Below, piece by piece: positions 34,922 through 43,448 of a DNA stretch of 64,000 nucleotides. A program made the translations under genes and the position numbers. Every line of letters starts with the position of its first letter. Position 1 is the stretch's first letter. Where the stretch lies: positions 1,113,031-1,177,030 of the forward strand of contig NZ_KQ976354.1 in assembly GCF_000346485.2 (NCBI RefSeq), written 5' to 3'. Under the pieces are notes generated by a model. It saw nothing but the letters and a program-made list of their open reading frames with translations. It did no database searches and was not told the DNA's origin. Origin of the DNA: Scytonema hofmannii PCC 7110 (GTDB lineage Bacteria > Cyanobacteriota > Cyanobacteriia > Cyanobacteriales > Nostocaceae).

Positions 34922-35866
34922 ATGCGAATTGCTCGTGATGTTACAGAAGTTATTGGACGGACTCCTTTAGTTCAGTTAAACAAAATACCTCAGTCTGAAG
35001 GATGTGTGGCTCGAATTGTGGTGAAATTGGAGGGGATGAATCCCGCCGCGTCCGTAAAAGACCGTATTGCTGCAAGTATGATAAAAGCAGCAGAGGAAGG
35101 GGGGTTGATTGCGCCAGGAAAAAATATTTTAGTTGAGCCTACATCTGGTAATACGGGGATTGGGCTAGCTATGGTAGCAGCAGCACGTGGCTATCGTTTA
35201 ATTCTAACTATGCCTGAAACTATGAGCCTGGAACGACGTGCTATGTTACAAGCTTATGGTGCTTCTTTGGAATTGACTCCGGGAACTGAGGGGATGCGCG
35301 GAGCAATTCGCAAAGCAGAAGAAATTGTTGCCAACACTCCTGGCGCTTTCATGTTACAACAGTTCTGCAATCCAGCTAATCCCAAAATTCACAAACAAAC
35401 CACGGCTCTTGAAATTTGGGCGGATACAGATGGGGAAGTGGATTTTATTATTGCAGGTGTTGGTACGGGTGGAACAATTACTGGAATTGCGGAAGTTATT
35501 AAAGAACGTAAGCCAAGTTTTAAAGCGATCGCAGTAGAACCAGCGAACAGCCCTATTTTATCTGGTGGTGAACCAGGATCTCATAAAATTCAAGGTATTG
35601 GTGCGGGATTTATCCCAGAGGTTCTCCGCAGAGATTTCATAGATGAAGTGATAAAAGTGAGTGATGAGCAAGCAATGGCTTTCGGTCGAAGATTAGCCAG
35701 GGAGGAGGGTTTATTGTCTGGTATTTCTTCTGGTGCGGCTTTGTGTGCAGCAATACAAGTTGCTCAACGTCCGGAAAATGCAGGGCGTTTAATCGTGATG
35801 ATACAACCTTCTTTTGGGGAACGTTATCTGAGTACGCCAATGTTTCTAGGGAAATTTACTGAATAA
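34922..35866 (+). CDS. cysK: cysteine synthase (O-acetylserine sulfhydrylase)
   Basis: The frame begins at a TTG (34919), but the ATG at 34922 has GGAG seven bases upstream, so I take it (314 residues). The PLP lysine is K46 in AASVKDR, the substrate loop is [11 protein letters not shown], the PLP phosphate loop is [10 protein letters not shown], and SSGAA closes the site. It makes L-cysteine from O-acetylserine and sulfide in the cytoplasm. No cysE lies nearby. Confidence 0.93.
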   Translation: MRIARDVTEVIGRTPLVQLNKIPQSEGCVARIVVKLEGMNPAASVKDRIAASMIKAAEEGGLIAPGKNILVEPTSGNTGIGLAMVAAARGYRLILTMPETMSLERRAMLQAYGASLELTPGTEGMRGAIRKAEEIVANTPGAFMLQQFCNPANPKIHKQTTALEIWADTDGEVDFIIAGVGTGGTITGIAEVIKERKPSFKAIAVEPANSPILSGGEPGSHKIQGIGAGFIPEVLRRDFIDEVIKVSDEQAMAFGRRLAREEGLLSGISSGAALCAAIQVAQRPENAGRLIVMIQPSFGERYLSTPMFLGKFTE

Positions 35867-35969
35867 AAATTAATACATTTAATTGAAGAAGCCTTTAAGT
35901 TTTGTGAGCGTTCGGTTGTGATTGTCTTGTGGAACGGGCGTCTCACCCGCTACATATGACCTTGCTGAA

Positions 35970-38117
35970 TCACGGATTTAAAAAGTCTAAATGCTTACCT
36001 GCTTGAGAACGCAATTCTTCTAAAGAACCTTGCATTTTGACTGTACCCCGATCCAACAGCACAATCCAATCTGCACGCTCAATAACTCTTGGGCGATGGC
36101 TGACTAGAATTGTGGTTTTCCCTTGCCTATCAAATAACAGCTTGTCTAAGACTTGCGCTTCATTCGCAGGGTCAAGTCCGCCGGTTGATTCATCTAAAAT
36201 CAGCACGGGTGGATTGTTGACAATGGCGCGTGCTATAGCTAAACGTTGCCTTTGTCCACCAGAAAGATTAACTCCAAACTCTCCTAAAACGGTTTGATAT
36301 TTTTCGGGTAGCTTGCTGATAAAGTCGTCTGCTTCAGCAATTTGGCAAGCTTTAACAATTTGTTCAAAACTCACACTCGGATATCCTAATCGGAAGTTTT
36401 CAACAATAGACCGACTCCAAAAGTGAGCGTCTTGGGGAACAAGCACAACTTGTTGCCGCAAGCATTCTAAAGAAAGGTCTTGCAGGTTATAGATACCAAA
36501 GCGGATATTTCCCGATTGAATTTGATATAAACCAGCAATCACTTTTGCTAGGCTACTTTTACCACATCCTGATTCGCCAATGAGGGCAATAACCTTACCA
36601 CCAGGAATTGTTAAGGAAAAATCTTGCAGTAATTCAACTCTGCCCGGATAATGAAAGTTTAGTTGCTTGCAAACTATATCTGCATTATCGGGAATGTTAA
36701 CCCAAGCTTTTTCCTCATCACCTAGGGTTTCTGGTGTAGAGTCGATCACTTCTGCTAGTCTGGAAGTTGCTGTTTGTACGTGAGTAAAATCGTCAACAAA
36801 ATCTATCACAAAATCAAATAAAGAAACCAGATTCCGATTCAGACTTATGAACGCCAGCAGTTGACCTATACTTAATTCTTTACTAATAACCAGGATACTA
36901 CCAAGCCACAGTAAAACTGCACCGCCAATCTCATAAACCCACCTTGAGAATTGTTTATTAATAATCTCAATTTTAATTGTAGTAAATGCTAGATTAGCTA
37001 AGCGACCAAATCTAATTTGCAACTCTTCCCAAAATTGAGGAGCAGCAGTAGTTGTTTTTAGTGTCAATGCACCCTTAAATGTTTCTACCAATACACCCTG
37101 GTTTTCTGCTTCTAAAACTATAAGATTGCGAGTTTTTTGCTGTAGTGTTGGAAGAAAAACAATCGTAGATAAAGTCATCATACAAGCTATGACAAAAGCT
37201 ACAAGCGTTAACTTCCAGCTATAAAATAGCATTATACAAAAACAAATAACCGCAATAAAAAATTTACTGGGAAAACTAACAACTGCTTGTGAAATCAACC
37301 TATTAATTTGTTGAATATCTCTTAATCGACTAACAATTTCACCACTTCGACGAGACTCATAGTAATCCAAAGGTAAGCGCAAAATTTGTTGACCAAACTC
37401 TAAGATAAGCGTTAACTTAAAGCGCTGGGCAAAATTAGCAATTAGGATATTTTCTACAAGTGTAAGGCTACTTCTGACAGTGTACATTGTTATGACTGCC
37501 AGTACGACACCAGTCAGAAGCTGAGCATCACCCCGAACTAAAACATCATCGGTGAGAATTTGGATGAGGAAAGGCGAAGATAAAGAAAGAAAACCTATGA
37601 ACAGGGCACACAATAAAGCCTCAACGATAATAGCTTGGTAAGGCAAGATACCTTGAAGAAATTTTCCAAAGTTGTTAACTTTATCTTCAGGTAGTGCAAA
37701 AAAGCGATTTGGATCTGGCTGTAGTAATAGCAACACCCAATCTTTCCAACCCTCGCTCAACTCCTGTTTGGAAAGATAACGAATACCTACAGATGGATCG
37801 CCAACAACATACTTTTTACCATGCTGACCATACAAAACTACCCAGTGATAGCCCTTCCAATGGATAATTGCTGGAAGTGGCATCTCTTTAAGCTTGCTGA
37901 GAAACTCAGAGGACGCTTTAGCAGAACGCGTATAAAAGCCCATAGCTTCTGTCCCGCGCCTTAAACCTAGCAAAGTAGTTCCAAGTTGCCCGGTACCTAT
38001 TGCCTCACGAATGCGGTTGAGGGTAAAGGCACGCCCATAATATCTGGCAATGGAAGCAACACAAGCAGCCCCGCAATCTTCTTCACTATACTGTCGAATA
38101 ACCTGGTATTTCTTCAT
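35970..38117 (-). CDS. peptidase-containing ABC transporter (C39, PCAT)
   Basis: 715 residues. Residues 1-130 form a C39 double-glycine leader peptidase with C15 (EEDCGAAC), H91 (GYHWVVLYG) and D107 (VVGDPSV), all intact. About 160-440 is a six-segment transmembrane domain. The ATPase domain has Walker A GESGCGKSS, LSGGQRQRLAIARA, LILDES and LVSHRP. It cuts a peptide leader after Gly-Gly and exports the core. It is the last gene of the peptide operon at 41034-35970, and the leader of the predicted precursor fits its expected cut site exactly. Confidence 0.93.
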   Translation of the reverse strand: MKKYQVIRQYSEEDCGAACVASIARYYGRAFTLNRIREAIGTGQLGTTLLGLRRGTEAMGFYTRSAKASSEFLSKLKEMPLPAIIHWKGYHWVVLYGQHGKKYVVGDPSVGIRYLSKQELSEGWKDWVLLLLQPDPNRFFALPEDKVNNFGKFLQGILPYQAIIVEALLCALFIGFLSLSSPFLIQILTDDVLVRGDAQLLTGVVLAVITMYTVRSSLTLVENILIANFAQRFKLTLILEFGQQILRLPLDYYESRRSGEIVSRLRDIQQINRLISQAVVSFPSKFFIAVICFCIMLFYSWKLTLVAFVIACMMTLSTIVFLPTLQQKTRNLIVLEAENQGVLVETFKGALTLKTTTAAPQFWEELQIRFGRLANLAFTTIKIEIINKQFSRWVYEIGGAVLLWLGSILVISKELSIGQLLAFISLNRNLVSLFDFVIDFVDDFTHVQTATSRLAEVIDSTPETLGDEEKAWVNIPDNADIVCKQLNFHYPGRVELLQDFSLTIPGGKVIALIGESGCGKSSLAKVIAGLYQIQSGNIRFGIYNLQDLSLECLRQQVVLVPQDAHFWSRSIVENFRLGYPSVSFEQIVKACQIAEADDFISKLPEKYQTVLGEFGVNLSGGQRQRLAIARAIVNNPPVLILDESTGGLDPANEAQVLDKLLFDRQGKTTILVSHRPRVIERADWIVLLDRGTVKMQGSLEELRSQAGKHLDFLNP

Positions 38118-38185
38118 GACACAAAATTAACTATATACCTCTCTAGAGGGTCAAAGGAATACAAAGAAAGGGTGCTACTGGCTTT

Positions 38186-39298
38186 TTATAAAGGGAGATA
38201 AATGTCCTCAGAGTTGGCATTTAAATAAGGATGTTGCAACCCAATACCCAACTGGGAGAAATGTTTGTGTATACAGTTCATTCGCCCTTGTTCTGAGTTG
38301 TCACCTTTGTGCCAAGCTTCTAATAACGCATTAGCAATGATTCGGCAGCGATTCATGCCAAAATCTTCTTGGGCAGCAAATTTGCAATCGGGTTCTTCCG
38401 CCAAACTCAGTCCTGGTGTTAAAGGCTTGGTGAATAGGGGTAATTGATTGCGAAAATGGCATTTATTCTCTATAGAAATACTCTGAAGGACTTGGTGAAC
38501 TAGTTGGTAGTTGTGACGCTGAAACTGGAGAACTCCACAGTCGTAGCGATAGTATTTATCGGGATCGTATAAAACCTTAAAGGTGAAGGGGATACTCATT
38601 TCGTTGAGTTGCTGCGTTAAGCTTTTCATCACAGCAAGAGCACCTTCGGAACTAAAATTAAAATAGATATTTACAGTTTGAGTCGCTTCTTCTTCACAAC
38701 TGTCCATCAACCCTGCATCCCCAACTGCCACGTAAAATTCCTGTTCTAGCAGGTTGGATGGCATCTTTATGGCAACGATATCACCTACAGTGGCAGATTG
38801 TTGGGTGAATTGCGGATAGCGAGCTTCCTGAGAGTAATCTACGCTAACGCGCTCAACATGCAATGTCAAGTTATCTTTTTGTACAGCCAGCAGATCGTCG
38901 CTTTCTTGCCGCAACACGCGCCATCCAAGATCGAAGTAGCCTTTTCCACAATTACTTTTTTGCAAACCTTCGTAAAAATCCCGGTTTAGTCCCCTGATTG
39001 TATTGTTCTCTAGATTTTCCTCGCTTTCTAAAGAATCTGAGTTGGTACTCATTGCCAGAGTCTCTTTTAAGTCACCGTTATAATAAATTCCATAGAGAAA
39101 AGTTCGCAGTTGTAAGTTGAGATACTTATTTTGGATCTCCGTCGGTAGTTGTTGCAGGGAAGCGACTACTTCTGCTGACAACTCTAATGGGTTGTAGTCT
39201 GGATGAATAATACAAAAATTCGCTTGAATTTGAACCTTGCTAACAATGTCAGAAATAGGACTTAGCAGTTGATTTGGCAGAGCACCTAGTAATTGCAT
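38186..39298 (-). CDS. HopA1-family protein, predicted phospho-Ser/Thr lyase of RiPP maturation
   Basis: 370 residues with the HopA1 pattern: VGDIVAIKMPSNLLEQEFYVAVGDAG in the middle, VNIYFNFSSEGALAVMKSLTQQLN, then KYYRYDCGVLQF and the signature PLFTKPLTPGLSLAEEP followed by EDFGMNRCRIIANALLEAW. In class V lanthipeptide and thioamitide clusters, HopA1-like proteins (LxmY, TvaD) act with an APH-like kinase to eliminate phosphate from Ser or Thr, giving dehydroamino acids. Here the kinase gene is directly upstream, with a 104-base gap, and the transporter directly downstream, with a 68-base gap. The reaction in this cluster is inference. Confidence 0.85.
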   Translation of the reverse strand: MQLLGALPNQLLSPISDIVSKVQIQANFCIIHPDYNPLELSAEVVASLQQLPTEIQNKYLNLQLRTFLYGIYYNGDLKETLAMSTNSDSLESEENLENNTIRGLNRDFYEGLQKSNCGKGYFDLGWRVLRQESDDLLAVQKDNLTLHVERVSVDYSQEARYPQFTQQSATVGDIVAIKMPSNLLEQEFYVAVGDAGLMDSCEEEATQTVNIYFNFSSEGALAVMKSLTQQLNEMSIPFTFKVLYDPDKYYRYDCGVLQFQRHNYQLVHQVLQSISIENKCHFRNQLPLFTKPLTPGLSLAEEPDCKFAAQEDFGMNRCRIIANALLEAWHKGDNSEQGRMNCIHKHFSQLGIGLQHPYLNANSEDIYLPL

Positions 39299-39402
39299 AA
39301 TCAGTGTTACATTTTGTCTAAAAATTTGCTGTTGTAGCTTTAACTTGCCTACTACGTGACAATACTTGACAGCATTGAATTATACATTTGCAAATTTCGC
39401 GC

Positions 39403-40578
39403 TTAAGCGCTAATAGGATGAAGATCGCTTAGTTCAGATGCTGTCTTCCCAAAGATAATCGGTAACGATCGCTCCGGTTCGCACAATAGTGTCTTGGCAA
39501 CCTGAAGCATACAAACTCCTCTGTTGCCAAAGGGTTCGTGATAGCGAATCCTGATTTGAATTTTTTCTAACAATGCCATACCAGTGAATTGCATGACTTT
39601 TAGCAAAAAATTTGGGTAAGCATCTATGATTTCAGGAAATTTCTGAAAATAACCTTGTATAAGTGCATTAATACTTGGTTGGATCTTCTCTAATGGAGTG
39701 GTGGCTAGTTGCAAAGCTATTGCTAAATCAATCTCTGTACTGATAATTAAGCTACTGAGCCATATATTTAGGTAGCTGGCAATAACTCTTCCTAAATCAA
39801 ATGCAGGATCGCCCCAAGTACATCTTTCCCAATCAATGATTCGTATGATACTGTTGGCTGATTCATCTATATTGGAAAGCGATTGCTGCCATTGATTGTT
39901 CAGTAAAATATTGTTCAGTTTTAAGTCATTGTGGATTAAACAGCGCCGCTGATAAGTGTTTTTTAGTTTTGCGATCGCTTCCCCAAAACTTTCATAACGC
40001 TGATAAAGTTTAAAAAACTTGAAATTATCAGATGTAACCCGAGCAAAAATTTCTGGTTTCAGCTTTTCTAAACCCTGTAAAAAGTTTGGTTTTTTCTCAA
40101 GTTCTTGACTATCATAAAATAAAAAAAATTTATAAATATTGCTTTCAAAAGTCTTGCTATGAAATATCGCAAGCGATTTTCCAATTTCCCAGGCAATAGA
40201 TGTCGGAAAAGTCTGTTCTTGATCGTAATAATCTTCTAAATCGCAATAGTTATCCAAGTAGTTAAAAATAATTATGTAACTACTTGGATCGAAATGAACT
40301 ACCTCGGATATAAATGAGCTAATATGTGCTACTTCTGGAAAAGCTGACAACCATTCATGAAATCTCCATTCTTTTACAAACTCATTTTTTGTCTTTCCTT
40401 CTTTGTTATAACGCTCTTGCTTAATTAATAAATGACGATTATTTGGAATAGTGACTAATAAATTGAAGTTTTTCGAGCTTCTGGATTCAATCTTGCTAAG
40501 AGCTTGCTCTTTTTGAGTGCATAGCCCATGTTCAATTAAATAATTAACAACATTATGAGAACTTAATACAAATGTCAT
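39403..40578 (-). CDS. APH-like phosphotransferase, predicted RiPP Ser/Thr kinase
   Basis: 391 residues. The aminoglycoside-phosphotransferase fold shows as CLIHNDLKLNNILL with catalytic H216-N-D218, and IIDWERCTWGDPAFDLG with the metal-binding D249. The N-terminal lobe (LLVTIPNNRHLLIKQER) should carry the ATP lysine. Such kinases usually act on small molecules, but with a HopA1 partner they phosphorylate Ser/Thr of a peptide (LxmK, TvaC). Upstream by 295 bases is the Ser-rich precursor gene. An HIP1 site lies near the middle. Confidence 0.85.
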   Translation of the reverse strand: MTFVLSSHNVVNYLIEHGLCTQKEQALSKIESRSSKNFNLLVTIPNNRHLLIKQERYNKEGKTKNEFVKEWRFHEWLSAFPEVAHISSFISEVVHFDPSSYIIIFNYLDNYCDLEDYYDQEQTFPTSIAWEIGKSLAIFHSKTFESNIYKFFLFYDSQELEKKPNFLQGLEKLKPEIFARVTSDNFKFFKLYQRYESFGEAIAKLKNTYQRRCLIHNDLKLNNILLNNQWQQSLSNIDESANSIIRIIDWERCTWGDPAFDLGRVIASYLNIWLSSLIISTEIDLAIALQLATTPLEKIQPSINALIQGYFQKFPEIIDAYPNFLLKVMQFTGMALLEKIQIRIRYHEPFGNRGVCMLQVAKTLLCEPERSLPIIFGKTASELSDLHPISA

Positions 40579-40784
40579 AGCTAATAATTATAATCAAATA
40601 CGTTAAAAAAGTCTTTTTGAGTTAAAGCTTCGCTCTACCAGATTGATGACAATGCAAGAATAGTAGAGTTCTTATGACCATTGAACGATTACATCAATGG
40701 CGATAAAAACCCTACTTTTCATCAAGAAATAACGATTACAACCTCTGAAAAAGGCTCTGAAAAGCTTTCGGCTATAGCTGCTGT

Positions 40785-40807
40785 AATTCGTCAAAAGGTG
40801 ACGAATT
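40785..40807. promoter_or_regulatory. stem-loop between precursor and kinase genes
   Basis: A perfect 8-base inverted repeat (AATTCGTC, loop AAAAGGT, GACGAATT) in the 295-base gap between the precursor stop and the kinase start. There is no T-run on either strand. RiPP operons often use a leaky terminator or processing site here so that precursor is made in excess over enzymes, which is a possible role. Confidence 0.6.
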
Positions 40808-40872
40808 GAGAACAAATTAAAAAGAATAGCTTTACCATTGGTACCCGCAACTATAGCTGTTGCTTTTACGCT

Positions 40873-41034
40873 TTAACTCTTACTCTTACTCCGACTCTTG
40901 CTCCGACTCTTACTGCCACTCTTGGACGAGTTGTATTTGCCCCGTTTGCCACCACCAGTTATCGTGGATTCATCTTCTGCTGATAAATCTGTAAGGAAAT
41001 TTTCAGCAACAGAAAACAGGTTTAATGCACCCAT
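40873..41034 (-). CDS. predicted RiPP precursor peptide, 53 aa, Ser-Lys/Arg repeat core
   Basis: An ATG at 41034 is preceded by GGAGG with a 6-base spacer. The 53-residue product has a double-glycine leader: L17, S18, acidic D21/E22, I25, then G27-G28, placing L at -12, S at -11, an acidic residue at -8 and -7, I at -4 and GG at -2/-1, the positions used by C39 peptidases. Residues 29-53 form the core: G29-K-R-G-K-Y-N, then Ser alternating with Lys or Arg (SKSRSKSRSKSKS at 41-53). The core has ten Ser, seven Lys, three Arg, no Cys and no Thr. It lies upstream of kinase, HopA1 and C39 transporter genes on the same strand. All Ser are candidate sites for phosphorylation or dehydration. Confidence 0.82.
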   Translation of the reverse strand: MGALNLFSVAENFLTDLSAEDESTITGGGKRGKYNSSKSGSKSRSKSRSKSKS

Positions 41035-41784
41035 CTTACGCCTCCAGTATGAATAAAGTGTTCTAAAGTAGCCTACTCTTAACTTGATTTTAACTTTGAG
41101 TAAACCTGATATTAACCAATATCATAAAAATAATACAGAAAAATCGTTACTAAGGTAGATGACTGCAAAATAGTCTTCTACTCTATGTCTTTCTTCAGTA
41201 AAATTATTTAAGTAATTTTATGTTTTTTGTAATACATATTACTTTTTTTAATTGAATTATTAGAAAATACTTAGTATTCTTGCCCGGATTTAAGGGAAAA
41301 TTTTATTCAACCTAGCGAGAGCGAAATTGCGGCTATACAAATGAAATCAGACGGGCGTGGGTTATTTTAATAAAGTCCACTTAGGTGGACTTTGTTTGTA
41401 TAGTTGCGAATTATATTCGCGCCTAGTGGTTGTGAATTTCTCATGAATGATTTAGGATTGCTATACTAAAGTATTCTGAGTGAAACTAACCAATAAATTG
41501 TAGTTAAGTGCTATCTGTGTAAAAAAGTGGTTAGTTATTACAAGAGATAAATTAAGTATTAAATGTAAATAAAATTACTGTTCTCAAAGTTAAGTTGATT
41601 CTTTATTTTGTTACATATAACACTAATTTTTCAGTGTTATAATTCGCTAAATAAAATAGTGAATTTTTAAGATAAACTTTACTAAAGTAAAAGTTTGGGT
41701 AAGCGCTGCAACTACAGCCCAATGCTTTGTCGAGAAAGGAGTCCAATTTATTTAGCAATAGTTTTTTACATTAATTAATTAATT
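41035..41784. other. divergent regulatory region of the peptide cluster
   Basis: About 750 bases between the divergent precursor (minus) and adaptor (plus) genes. It is very AT-rich and holds the two-hairpin repeat at 41323-41420. No further short precursor with a Gly-Gly leader was found in it by eye. Promoters for both directions must lie here. Confidence 0.6.
41323..41420 (-). repeat. two-hairpin repeat element, copy 2
   Basis: AAGTCCACTTAGGTGGACTT (41373-41392), TTTGTATAG and GCGAATTATATTCGC (41406-41420) on the plus strand are the reverse form of the element at 27076-27122. A weaker, inverted half copy (GCGGCTATACAAA) is at about 41331-41343. Confidence 0.65.
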
Positions 41785-43119
41785 ATGATTGGAGAAAAAC
41801 ACCCAGAGTTTTTACGTACAGTTAAAAGTGACGAATTTGTACCAACAGTCAGCCGTTGGGTAACCCTCGGAGGACTGATTTTGATTGGGAGTTGTGGCGT
41901 CGCTATTTTACTTGCCAGTATTATCCAATACCCAATCAGTGTGAGAGCCGCCGCTAGTGTTCGACCTGCGGGAGAATTGCGAATTGTGGAAGCAGCAACA
42001 TCAGGAGTCGTAAACAATATCCTGGTGAAAGAAAATCAGATTGTTGACAAAGGTCAAGAAATAGCCACTATTGACAGTTCCCAACTCCGAACCCGAAAAA
42101 ATAATATAAAGCTCAATATTCGGCAAAATTACTTAAAACTTGCCCAAATCAATGCCCAGATGAAGGCACTACAAACTCAAATCACGGCTGAGTCAAATGC
42201 GATGCAACGAGCGATCGCATCTGCGGAAGCTGAACTCAGTCGCAGTCAACGGGAATATCAAGACAAACAACTTATCGCTCAAGCGGAAGTACAAGAAGCC
42301 TTAGCTACTTTGGAGTTTGCAAAAGAAGAAATGAAGCGATATCAACAGCTAGGGAAAACAGGGGCGATTTCCCTGTTACAAATCCGGGGGAAAGAACAAT
42401 CTTTCAAAGCTAGCCAAGCTAAACTTCAACGCGCCAAAGCTGCACTTAATCCCAGTATATCTACAGTGGCGATCGCACAAGAAAATATTGCCCAACAAAG
42501 AGCAAGAGGTGAGTCTACTCTTGCTGGATTGAACAAAGAAAAAGAAAGCATGCTTCAACGTCGGATTGAAATTGAAAATAAAATTAGCCTTGACTATCAA
42601 GAACTTCAACAAATTCTCAAAGACCTGGAAAAAACTATCATTCGCACACCAGAGAGAGGCACTATTCTCAAACTAGAACTGCGAAATGCCGGTCAGGTTG
42701 TACGCCCCGGACAAGCAATCACTCAAATTGCTCCCAGCAACACCCCTCTGGCGATCAAAGCCCGTATTGCGGCTGACGATATTAGTAAAGTTCTACTTTG
42801 TAAAGCCTCACAAGTTGCAGATTGCAAACAGGGGAACGTTCAAATGCGGGTGTCTACTTATCCTTACCCAGATTACGGAACCCTCAAAGGAGCTGTCAGA
42901 GCAATAACTGCCGATACTATTACACCGCAACGTAATAGCAATATCTCAATACCGCCCTTCTACGAAGTGACTATCGAACCAGAGAAACTTTATTTAGAGA
43001 AAGGAAATCAGCAATATCCCATTCAACCAGGTATGGAAGTTACAGCAGATATTATTTTCCAACAAGAGACGGTGCTGACATTTATTTTGAGAAAAGCTAG
43101 GTTATTAGCAGGTTTTTAA
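41785..43119 (+). CDS. HlyD-family membrane fusion protein
   Basis: 444 residues. One N-terminal membrane segment (about 28-50, LGGLILIGSCGVAILLASII), a biotinyl-lipoyl half (AATSGVVNNILVKENQIVDKGQEIATID), a long coiled coil (about 105-290), then the second half (IIRTPERGTILKLELRNAGQVVRPGQAITQIAP) and a beta domain. It links an inner-membrane ABC transporter to an outer channel. It is transcribed away from the peptide operon and is the natural partner of the C39 transporter at 35970-38117. Confidence 0.88.
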   Translation: MIGEKHPEFLRTVKSDEFVPTVSRWVTLGGLILIGSCGVAILLASIIQYPISVRAAASVRPAGELRIVEAATSGVVNNILVKENQIVDKGQEIATIDSSQLRTRKNNIKLNIRQNYLKLAQINAQMKALQTQITAESNAMQRAIASAEAELSRSQREYQDKQLIAQAEVQEALATLEFAKEEMKRYQQLGKTGAISLLQIRGKEQSFKASQAKLQRAKAALNPSISTVAIAQENIAQQRARGESTLAGLNKEKESMLQRRIEIENKISLDYQELQQILKDLEKTIIRTPERGTILKLELRNAGQVVRPGQAITQIAPSNTPLAIKARIAADDISKVLLCKASQVADCKQGNVQMRVSTYPYPDYGTLKGAVRAITADTITPQRNSNISIPPFYEVTIEPEKLYLEKGNQQYPIQPGMEVTADIIFQQETVLTFILRKARLLAGF

Positions 43120-43215
43120 GCTGACAGTTCTTGAGCTATGGTAGGGTTAGCACATCTAAAAATGTAGCTAATTGTACAGACGTTTAATTACGTCTTGGAA
43201 TAGGATGAGACCCAC

Positions 43216-43245
43216 AAAAAGCCCTCTCCCAAATAGGAAAGGGCT
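43216..43245 (-). terminator. rho-independent terminator, minus strand
   Basis: Read on the minus strand: AGCCCTTTCC, a short loop, GGGAGAGGGCT, then TTTTTG. The ten-pair stem has one wobble. It would end transcription of the minus-strand gene at 43449-44228, from which it is separated by a MITE-like insertion. Confidence 0.7.
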
Positions 43246-43317
43246 GTAGTGCTAGACTACCTTAAGATATAGGAAACACACGCTTAAGGTGTCATTTGCT
43301 CCTCAATCTAGCCAAAG

Positions 43318-43447
43318 CTAAGGACTTTCCAAGAAATAAATTATCCATTTTGTGGCACGGGCGTCCTCGCCCGTTCTAGACTGTTGGCGGGCGGGACGTC
43401 CGCACCACAAGAAAAAGTTGAATATTTTTTTATTTGGAAGTCCCTAA
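43318..43447. mobile_element. palindromic MITE-like element, family A copy 2
   Basis: 130 bases matching 15781-15911: left end GGACTTTCCAAGAAATAAA, right end TATTTGGAAGTCCC, GC-rich inner arms, TAA on both sides. It lies between the stop of the gene at 43449 and its terminator. Confidence 0.75.
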
Positions 43448-43448
43448 A

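Noticed and set aside
35970-40578. Calling the cluster a class V lanthipeptide
   Set aside because: The enzymes fit in part, but the core has no Cys and no LxmX-like gene is present, so lanthionine is not supported.
40579-41784. Other short precursor peptides near the kinase or HlyD gene
   Set aside because: Reading both strands gave no other short frame with a Gly-Gly leader and a ribosome-binding site.
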